This document shows positions 58,252-64,000 of a stretch of DNA of 64,000 nt, piece after piece (positions within the stretch are counted from its first letter, which is position 1; the number at the start of each line of letters is the position of its first letter). Source of the DNA: Bacteroidales bacterium UBA4360 (GTDB taxonomy: Bacteria; Bacteroidota; Bacteroidia; Bacteroidales; UBA932); the NCBI GenBank assembly GCA_002393945.1, contig DGSO01000028.1, forward strand, positions 253,768 to 317,767, written 5' to 3'. Both the position numbers and the translations under genes were made by a program. Below the pieces are notes generated by a model, which saw only the letters and a list, made by a program, of their open reading frames with translations, was not told where the DNA came from and made no database searches.

Positions 58252-60393
58252 TTATCGGAGGATGTCGCTGAGGATGCTGGAGGCGGCTTCGAGGGCGCCT
58301 TCGCCGGGGCCTTTGATGAGAAGGGGATAGGGTTTGAGGGCGCTTCGGACGATGATGGCGTTTTCGGTGCCTTTGAGGTAGTATGCGGGGTGTTCGGGGG
58401 CAACGGCCTGCAGGCCGATGGTGGCGTAACCCGGTACGCTTTTGGCCGAGGTCTCGCCGGGGGCGGCGGAGCGCATTGCGTCGGCACCGGCAGCGCGGCC
58501 GCCGGCGATGGCGGCGTTGTAACGCGCCACGTAGCGGAGCTTCCGGCCGTTGCGCGCAGCGGCGGATGCGGCTTCGGAGAACGTGGGCTCCATGGCTTCC
58601 AGCGCATTCCAGAACTCTTCCGGCGACATGGCGTTCATGGTCTGGGGGATGAGCGGCTGCACGTCGACGTTCTGTACATCTATATGTACTCCTGCTTCAC
58701 GTACAAGGATGAGGAGCTTCCTGAGGGCATCCCTGCCGCCAAGGTCCAGGGCGGGATTGGTTTCAGTCAGGCCTTCTGTCCAGGCATCGTATACCAGAGA
58801 GGCAAAACTCCTGTCACCGGGCACGTATTCGTCCAGGATGCGGTTAAGGGTGCAGGATACTACTGCTTCGAGGGAGAGGATCTCGTCGGAACCGAAGGCG
58901 CCGCGTGAGATGGATTCCAGGATGGGGAGTGCTGCGCCCACCGTGGTTTCATAACGGAAGTAAACGCCGTTTTCGCGCGCGGCGGCGTGCATGGCGGCAT
59001 AATCGGCATAGGGAACGGAGAGGGAGCGCCTGTTGGAGGAGACGATGTTAATGCCACGGGCCATGATGCGCTCGTAGTCTTTCCAGATGGTTTCGCTGGA
59101 GGTGGCGTCTACGAATACCGCCCCGCGCGGAGCCACCCTACACACTTCCTCCACGAAGTTGCCAGGATCCGTGGGCTCAAGGACGGGCAGTCCGGAAAGG
59201 TTGATGGAGAACCTTCTGGACGATGCGATACCCGCTACCACCAGCTTCTTCCCGGTCTTTTCGGCTATGCTGTCTGCCCCGCGGCCGATGGCGTCGGCAA
59301 GCGCCTTGCCAACCGCTCCGTAACCGGCTATGAATACGGGGATTTCCCGGCTTGACGGCTTTACGAAAAACGCGTTGTGGATGGCCCGGAGGGCTTTTTC
59401 TTCCACGATGGGCTTCACCTTGAACACGCATTTTCCGGAAGACGGCACTACTTCCAGCGGGCTTATTCCGGCTTCCAGGAGGGCTTCCCGGGCGGCGAGG
59501 ATATCGTCATCGGCAATGGACCCTACCAGGGCAATACCGTCCGGGGACGAGGCCACGCCCACCTTGCTGCCGGCGCTTTCCTTGCCGATGACCGTGAACG
59601 CTCCGGCGGGGGCGAAGGTGTTGCGGATTTCTATGTCGATGCCGGCGGCCATTGCAGGCGCAACGGTGGGTGCGTAGAGCACCTTGGCGCCGCTGTCGGC
59701 CATTGTAAACGCCTCTGAGTAGGACATCACGGGGATGGTCCTTGCTGCGGGGACCTGCTTGGGGTTGGCGGTCATGATGCCGGGGACGTCGGTCCAGATC
59801 TGGAGGCTGGCGGCATTCACTGCGGCGGCATAAAGCGCGGCGCTGTAGTCCGACCCTCCGCGTCCCAGGGTGCTCACCTTTCCGGAAGCGTCCCTGCAGA
59901 TGAATCCAGGCGCCACAAACACCTGTGCCGATGAGGCCGAAACCGCCGCGGCGATGCGCCTGAACGTTTCCGGCTCGTTCCCCGAAACTACCAGTTCACG
60001 GGAATCCAGCCAGAGGACGTCATATCCTTCTGCACGCAGTTTTTCTTCAAGTATGGTGGTGGAAAGGAGCTCTCCGAAGGTTACTTTTTCATCTGACGGA
60101 GCTGCGGCCAGTTCTTCGAAAAGGCTGTCTACGCGCTCCTGCACGCGGGTTCTGAGGTGGCCGGTAAAGAGGCGGCGCACTATGGCGGCGTGGCGCTGCC
60201 TGATGGCTTCAAGGGCGTCGGCATTGCCGCCCAGAAGCGCATCCGTGCACCCGCTGATTGCGGAACTCACAAGGATCACCCTGCCAAGGGCGGCTTCCTT
60301 TTCCACAATGTCCAGCACTCCGGACATTGCGGTTGCACTTGCTACGGACGAGCCGCCAAACTTCAGGACTCTGTATGCTCTTTTGTCAGACAT
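58252..60393 (-). CDS. thrA: Bifunctional aspartokinase / homoserine dehydrogenase
   Basis: The N-terminal half (about residues 1-270) is aspartokinase, with KFGGSSVAS at residue 12 and STLGRGGSDYSA near 174. The C-terminal half (about 350-713) is homoserine dehydrogenase, with the NAD motif VFIAGYGAVGKAL and a VSSNRRSL region. The linker holding the two ACT domains in ordinary ThrA is reduced to roughly one unit (VALVGSIADDDILAAREAL-like, residues 280-345), making the protein about 100 residues short. It follows a TATCTTTG box almost directly at its ATG. Confidence 0.93.
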   Translation of the reverse strand: MSDKRAYRVLKFGGSSVASATAMSGVLDIVEKEAALGRVILVSSAISGCTDALLGGNADALEAIRQRHAAIVRRLFTGHLRTRVQERVDSLFEELAAAPSDEKVTFGELLSTTILEEKLRAEGYDVLWLDSRELVVSGNEPETFRRIAAAVSASSAQVFVAPGFICRDASGKVSTLGRGGSDYSAALYAAAVNAASLQIWTDVPGIMTANPKQVPAARTIPVMSYSEAFTMADSGAKVLYAPTVAPAMAAGIDIEIRNTFAPAGAFTVIGKESAGSKVGVASSPDGIALVGSIADDDILAAREALLEAGISPLEVVPSSGKCVFKVKPIVEEKALRAIHNAFFVKPSSREIPVFIAGYGAVGKALADAIGRGADSIAEKTGKKLVVAGIASSRRFSINLSGLPVLEPTDPGNFVEEVCRVAPRGAVFVDATSSETIWKDYERIMARGINIVSSNRRSLSVPYADYAAMHAAARENGVYFRYETTVGAALPILESISRGAFGSDEILSLEAVVSCTLNRILDEYVPGDRSFASLVYDAWTEGLTETNPALDLGGRDALRKLLILVREAGVHIDVQNVDVQPLIPQTMNAMSPEEFWNALEAMEPTFSEAASAAARNGRKLRYVARYNAAIAGGRAAGADAMRSAAPGETSAKSVPGYATIGLQAVAPEHPAYYLKGTENAIIVRSALKPYPLLIKGPGEGALEAASSILSDILR

Positions 60394-60397
60394 CCTG

Positions 60398-60405
60398 CAA
60401 AGATA
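60398..60405 (-). promoter_or_regulatory. -7 box of thrA
   Basis: TATCTTTG on the minus strand ends four bases before the ATG, predicting a leaderless mRNA. No leader-peptide attenuator is therefore possible from this start. Confidence 0.6.
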
Positions 60406-60413
60406 ATCAAAAT

Positions 60414-61808
60414 CTAGATAATCCCCATTTCGCCGGCCTTGTGAATCATGTCGGAGACGTTCTTTACGTCCATCTTGGCGTAAATGTGCTGCCTGTGGGT
60501 GTTTACGGTATGTACGCTGATGAAGAGCCTTGCGGCTATCTCGGCGGCGCTAAGGCCTTCGGCACTGAGGTGTATGATCTGCAACTCGCGTTCCGTGAGG
60601 CCGAAGTCGGAGATTACCCGTTTGCGCATATGCATGGCTTCTTCTACGTATGCGGCCACCTTTTCATTGAGCATGCCGGGGTTCACCGCCAGCTGCTCCA
60701 GTTTCGAGGCATATCCGCTCACCGGGCTGTTGAGGTCCTTGGAGATGACGTCGATGATCTGCTCCTTGGTCTCGCTCAGGCGCTGGAGTGCGGCGTTGCG
60801 GCTGCGTAAACGGCGTATGTAGCCTACGGCAAGGACGATGATTGCGGCGGAGAGAAGTACTATCAGGAGCAGCAGGGAAATCTGGTATCCACGCAGCTGC
60901 AGGGCCCTTTCTTTCTCCTGCACTTCGAAGCGGGTTTCCATCTCCTGAAGCGTTTCATCGGCCTTTTGCTGCATGTAACGGTTTATGTGGTAGACGTAGT
61001 CGTCGTGGGTGTCGAGGGCCTTTTCGTAATTGCCGGTGCGGGTGTACAGGCGAACGAGGCGGTCGTCCAGGGAGCTGGCCATGAGGTGGTCCTCGTCGTC
61101 CAGGCTTTCACGGACATTGGCGAAATATGCAAGGGCCTCGTCGTTGCGGTCTCCCTGCTGGAACCAGCGGGAACGGAACAGGATGCCGTTGAGGCGCAGG
61201 CGGTCCAGCTTGTGTTTATCGGCAATGGCCTGACCCTTGTCCAGGTATTCCCCGGCCGTGCGGTATATCTCCTTGTCGATGGGGTTGTTCCAGCGGTTTT
61301 TGTTGATGTAGAGGGAGCCGATTACGTAGCAGGCTTCGGCCTCCTGTTCTGCCGCTTTGATCTCACGGGCTATGTCCAGGGCCTCCTGCGCGTACTGCAG
61401 GCCTTCGTCGTTGCGGCCGGTCTCGGGGGAAATCTCGGCATAGGAGCAGAGTTTGGCCTTGGAGATGAGGATGGAGGCGAGCTCTTTCCGGAAGCCTTCC
61501 TTGCGTGCGATTCCCTCTGCCTCAAGCGCTTTCTCCCACGCATCGGCATCCCGGCTGGTCATTATGCCGATGCCCACCATCGTGCGCAGCGCCTGCACCT
61601 CCTGGAGCCTGTTGCCTTGAGCCCTTGAGACTTCCAGCGCTTGAAGGGCATTTTCCATGGCGGCTTCGAAGTTCTGCCTCTCCACATCCTTTGTAGCCTG
61701 CTCAATCAGGACTGCATTCTGAACAGTACATTCATCTTTCTTTTGGAACGGACTGCAGGTCGTCAGAATGAAGACAGGGAGGAAAAGAAATAGTCGGCGG
61801 AGTTTCAT
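60414..61808 (-). CDS. Lipid-anchored TPR protein with C-terminal LuxR HTH
   Basis: A 464-residue protein. The lipoprotein signal ends ILTTCSPF (lipidated Cys at residue 18). TPR-like helical repeats fill about residues 30-290, a membrane helix lies at about 305-327 (ISLLLLIVLLSAAIIVLAV), then a coiled coil, and the last 65 residues are a LuxR-type HTH (LTERELQIIHLSAEGLSAAE plus IAARLFISVHTVNTHRQHI). This puts sensing outside the membrane and DNA binding inside. The gene divergent at 62012-63594 is a possible target. Promoter TACCTTTG at 61840-61833. Confidence 0.82.
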   Translation of the reverse strand: MKLRRLFLFLPVFILTTCSPFQKKDECTVQNAVLIEQATKDVERQNFEAAMENALQALEVSRAQGNRLQEVQALRTMVGIGIMTSRDADAWEKALEAEGIARKEGFRKELASILISKAKLCSYAEISPETGRNDEGLQYAQEALDIAREIKAAEQEAEACYVIGSLYINKNRWNNPIDKEIYRTAGEYLDKGQAIADKHKLDRLRLNGILFRSRWFQQGDRNDEALAYFANVRESLDDEDHLMASSLDDRLVRLYTRTGNYEKALDTHDDYVYHINRYMQQKADETLQEMETRFEVQEKERALQLRGYQISLLLLIVLLSAAIIVLAVGYIRRLRSRNAALQRLSETKEQIIDVISKDLNSPVSGYASKLEQLAVNPGMLNEKVAAYVEEAMHMRKRVISDFGLTERELQIIHLSAEGLSAAEIAARLFISVHTVNTHRQHIYAKMDVKNVSDMIHKAGEMGII

Positions 61809-61832
61809 CGTTTATGAGGCTTTATGTCGATA

Positions 61833-61840
61833 CAAAGGTA
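61833..61840 (-). promoter_or_regulatory. -7 box of the TPR-LuxR gene
   Basis: TACCTTTG on the minus strand, 24 bases before the ATG. Confidence 0.5.
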
Positions 61841-61973
61841 GTCAAAAACCCATAACAACGGCAGCATAATTAGAATTTAGGACCCTTCAAAGGCAAAAAT
61901 ACTGAATTTTCATTAATCTCAAAACGGCATAATTCCCCACTTTTGCATTAAGCGCTTATGATGATTTTGCGCT

Positions 61974-61989
61974 TTTTCGCAGGCGAAAA
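61974..61989. promoter_or_regulatory. Palindrome upstream of the small peptide gene
   Basis: TTTTCGC-AG-GCGAAAA, a perfect inverted repeat 22 bases before the ATG at 62012. It is a candidate binding site for the divergent TPR-LuxR regulator. No clear TAnnTTTG box is seen on this strand between 61841 and 62011. Confidence 0.45.
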
Positions 61990-62011
61990 GTAAATCAAAT
62001 AAGTAATACTC

Positions 62012-62155
62012 ATGAACACTATGCAAAAGAGCTATTATGAAAGTCCGCAAGTAACCAAGTATTTCTTAATGACTGAAGAGTTTATTTGCGCCAGCAACCC
62101 GATTAACAGCGGGGATGCCCTGCAGGAAATGGAAGTGGAAAAATATGTATGGTAG
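62012..62155 (+). CDS. Small 47-residue peptide
   Basis: An open frame from ATG 62012 encodes MNTMQKSYYESPQVTKYF and ends EVEKYVW. Its pattern, with SYYESPQV, then an acidic middle with a Cys (EEFICASNP), resembles short peptides that Bacteroidetes often encode beside fimbrillin-like lipoproteins. It lies 11 bases before the lipoprotein start and its stop overlaps that gene's ribosome-binding site, which suggests coupling. Function is unknown; it could be a signal or export peptide. Confidence 0.5.
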   Translation: MNTMQKSYYESPQVTKYFLMTEEFICASNPINSGDALQEMEVEKYVW

Positions 62156-62159
62156 GAGG
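62154..62159 (+). promoter_or_regulatory. Shine-Dalgarno site deciding the 62167 start
   Basis: AGGAGG with seven bases to ATG 62167. This is exceptional in a window where few genes show such a site, and it rules against the in-frame ATG at 62149. Confidence 0.7.
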
Positions 62160-62166
62160 TAATGTC

Positions 62167-63594
62167 ATGAAAAAAGCATTGATTATTCTGGCCTTCGGTG
62201 CATTAGCGGTGGCCTGCTTCAAAAAAGAATCCAATCCTGCGGAAGATATTATTCCGGAGACTGGATATATAACAATTACCGCAACGACGGATGGTTCCGG
62301 CGACACAAAGGTCCAGTTAACGACAGGTTCGGCGGCGAACAAGATGCAGCTTATCTGGTCCCCTGCCGACAGGATAGGCGTCTATAAGCCAGATTCAAAC
62401 GAGCCATTCACCCTGTCTTCCGGAAGCATGAGTACAACCGCACAGTTCACCGGCGCCGGCGCTGATATTTATACACCTTGCACAGACGGGGGATGGTCGG
62501 CCCTTTATCCTTACCAGCCGTACGAGGATGCCAGATTAGTGGGCGATAGCGAGAACGGCGACCGTCATGGATGTTACCTGAATGCATACCAGAGGGCGAC
62601 CGAAGGCTCATTCGACAGGAACAGTTTCCTGATGCTGGCCCATAGCGCCACCCTTGGTAATCTCTCTTTCAAGCCGCTTGTCGCCCTGCTGAAGGTGACA
62701 CCCCAATTCGACTGCAAACAGATTTATCTGACTGCAAGGCAGCCATCTGGAACTTACGTCAGAATAAGCGGAGGAACTGCTTTTTATTGGAACTCCGGAG
62801 ATCCTTTAATGGTTGCGGTCCCTACCTTCAATCTAAGCTCCAACTCCACTTCCATAATCCTGTCCGGCAATATCGAAGCGGGGAAAGACTACTATATGTG
62901 CGTATATCCCATGGAGATGCCTGAGGGCTTCGACCTCAGTTTCGTGGCTACGGACGGCACCCGTTATGTGAGAGGAACCAGTAAATCATTCACTCCGGCA
63001 AGAGGAAGGATATACGACATGGGCGAGTTCTCCATAGCCGGTACCAGCTGGACGCAAACCATTGCTGCACCCGACGCAAACGGCCACACCTGTGTTGATC
63101 TCGGGTTTGTGCACGATGGTAAGAAGCTGTATTTTGCCGACCGGAATCTCGGGGCTTCTGATATATACCTGTTGGGAGACACCTATTATTGGGGTGACGT
63201 GAACCCGTCTCCTTCCACCAATTCCTACAAACCAGGATCGAATATGGACATCGGTGGAAATGTCAGCTACGACGCTGCAACGAATAACTGGGGCGGAGAC
63301 TGGAGAATCCCCGGAGTCGACCACCTGAACCTTCTCTGTTACGACTTCCCGTCCACGCGATTTCTTTCCAGAGACTGGGATACCTCCAGGGCAACCAACG
63401 GCAACACCTTCACATCATCCATTCCCGGATATGAAGGCGCCACCATCTTCCTCCCCGAAGGACAATACTGGACTTCAGAGTATTATCGCTCCAGCGGCAA
63501 GTATTATTGCCTGTCAGCACATTCATCAATCAGCAGTTGGAGTGTTTCTTATTCGACTGTATATCAACCCATACGCCCTGTAATCTTCAAGTAA
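62167..63594 (+). CDS. Fimbrillin-like lipoprotein with C-terminal FISUMP-type domain
   Basis: A 475-residue surface lipoprotein (signal ending LAVACFKK, lipidated Cys at residue 17). Residues about 35-295 follow the fimbrillin/Mfa pattern (WSPADRIGVYKPD, FTGAGADIYTP, WSALYPYQPY). From about 310 a second domain reads CVDLGFVHDGKKLYFADRNLGA (cut: VDLGFVHDGKKL, FADRNLGA), YYWGDVNP, WRIPGVDHL and a final QPIRPVIF, as in the FISUMP/DUF1566-type domains. A pilus tip or adhesin role is plausible. Confidence 0.78.
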   Translation: MKKALIILAFGALAVACFKKESNPAEDIIPETGYITITATTDGSGDTKVQLTTGSAANKMQLIWSPADRIGVYKPDSNEPFTLSSGSMSTTAQFTGAGADIYTPCTDGGWSALYPYQPYEDARLVGDSENGDRHGCYLNAYQRATEGSFDRNSFLMLAHSATLGNLSFKPLVALLKVTPQFDCKQIYLTARQPSGTYVRISGGTAFYWNSGDPLMVAVPTFNLSSNSTSIILSGNIEAGKDYYMCVYPMEMPEGFDLSFVATDGTRYVRGTSKSFTPARGRIYDMGEFSIAGTSWTQTIAAPDANGHTCVDLGFVHDGKKLYFADRNLGASDIYLLGDTYYWGDVNPSPSTNSYKPGSNMDIGGNVSYDAATNNWGGDWRIPGVDHLNLLCYDFPSTRFLSRDWDTSRATNGNTFTSSIPGYEGATIFLPEGQYWTSEYYRSSGKYYCLSAHSSISSWSVSYSTVYQPIRPVIFK

Positions 63595-63605
63595 AAACTA
63601 ATAAT

Positions 63606-63814
63606 ATGGACAAAAAACAATCTTATTTTTCACCAGCAACGGTGGCAATGGTCACCCCTTGACCGCATACCACGGCACCCTTGGCGGCCAGACGGGCTAT
63701 TACTTCTGGGGTATCCTGGATAGCGGCGCCGGCACTTACGATTTTGACTTCCAGCTGGTGGAGCGCAATGCCGAGTTTCAAGAGATCAACGAGACCAAGG
63801 AGCAGAATGCGTAA
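63606..63814 (+). pseudogene. Frameshifted small gene
   Basis: From ATG 63606 the frame reads MDKKQSYFSPATVAMVTP and stops. One extra T in the T5 run near 63628 would join it to the long downstream frame FTSNGGNGHPLTAYHG ... GYYFWGILDSGAGTYDF ... NETKEQNA, ending at 63814. The predicted intact product is about 69 residues. A base loss in a homopolymer, or a sequencing error, explains it. No family is recognised. Confidence 0.5.
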
Positions 63815-63848
63815 AAGGCTCCGGTCATTTTCCCCCGGAGCTTTTTAC
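63811..63848 (+). terminator. Terminator after the fimbrillin-like region
   Basis: GTAAAAGGCTCCGG pairs with CCGGAGCTTTTTAC (one G-T), followed by no further genes until the window end. It overlaps the stop codon of the frameshifted gene. Confidence 0.75.
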
Positions 63849-63867
63849 GTGAGCGCCTGAGCGCTAG

Positions 63868-63939
63868 GTGGTTATATTTCACGGCACAGACTGCGGCTTT
63901 ACTTCTGCCGAAGATGAATTCAAGAAAGTCTGGGATTAG
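63868..63939 (+). pseudogene. Possible 3' gene remnant
   Basis: A coding-like stretch reads VVIFHGTDCGFTSAEDEFKK and then VWD before TAG at 63937. An in-frame stop lies directly upstream, and no start codon is available. It may be the tail of a decayed gene. The evidence is only composition. Confidence 0.25.
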
Positions 63940-63960
63940 CGCCGCGTATTGATACATTCA

Positions 63961-64000
63961 AACCACCGTTTTTGGTCACCAGAGGCCGAAAACGGTGGTT
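63961..64000. terminator. Inverted repeat at the window end
   Basis: AACCACCGTTTT (63961-63972) and AAAACGGTGGTT (63989-64000) are perfect 12-bp arms. The sequence after it is outside the window, so whether a T-run follows is unknown. Confidence 0.55.

Overview
The window reads as chromosome from a Bacteroidota bacterium, most likely an uncultured, fairly GC-rich member of the Bacteroidales. The evidence is direct. Many genes sit a few bases behind a TAnnTTTG box, the -7 element of the Bacteroidetes housekeeping sigma factor, sometimes with a TTTG about 20 bases upstream. Shine-Dalgarno sequences are nearly absent. The gene families fit too: a fused FeoA-FeoB, DUF4252 proteins around an ECF sigma factor, TPR-HTH regulators, GH2 and GH31 glycosidases, a fimbrillin-like lipoprotein, and a MurA with Asp in place of the catalytic Cys. 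There is no prophage, transposase, rRNA or CRISPR array. One tRNA gene, Ser(GCU), is present.

Layout. 1-8.5 kb: anaerobic ribonucleotide reductase (nrdD, cut by the window edge, and nrdG), feoAB, queH, fabG, nhaA and a secreted protein. 8.7-12.5 kb: a lipid-anchored TPR-HTH regulator, a probable DNA-binding protein divergent from a membrane Ser/Thr kinase, and a lipoprotein. 12.5-15.4 kb: an AT-richer accessory island with a strongly folded candidate RNA, an unknown protein, a PD-(D/E)XK nuclease-like protein, two very small proteins and a broken ion-channel gene. 15.5-21 kb: a secreted protein, a repeat-rich stretch, tRNA-Ser, a YhhN protein, pheS and a C69 dipeptidase. 21-29.5 kb: porin O/P, a lamin-tail lipoprotein, a possible CYTH-like protein, a CYTH phosphatase, an SdiA-regulated-type lipoprotein and a DASS transporter in one run, then mgtC and a membrane pyrophosphatase. 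29.6-34 kb: a translationally coupled SGNH-SGNH-MBOAT acyl-transfer cassette. 34-41 kb: ksgA, a GH2 enzyme, then aspS-murB-murA. 42.5-44.4 kb: an ECF sigma operon. 44.4-60.4 kb: the aspartate-to-meso-diaminopimelate pathway (thrA, asd, dapA, dapB, dapD, dapF, plus good candidates for the aminotransferase and desuccinylase steps), interspersed with a DUF3990/Xre toxin-antitoxin pair, a GH31 glucosidase and a guaB-guaA-adenosine deaminase operon. 60.4-64 kb: a second TPR-LuxR regulator, a small peptide, a fimbrillin-like lipoprotein and two gene remnants.

The most unusual feature is a set of short palindromic repeats lying inside protein-coding genes without breaking them. One family, built on TGTCATTTCGAGCG, is found in murB (two copies, inverted), dapF (two copies), ksgA and the MBOAT gene, and between genes elsewhere. 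A different 125-bp element with perfect 27-bp inverted ends also sits in frame in murB. A second theme is the absence of regulatory or accessory domains: IMP dehydrogenase has no CBS pair, GMP synthase has no amidotransferase domain, and the aspartokinase-homoserine dehydrogenase has a shortened ACT region. The accessory island with its structured RNA is the best place to look for an undescribed system, but its function cannot be settled from sequence alone.
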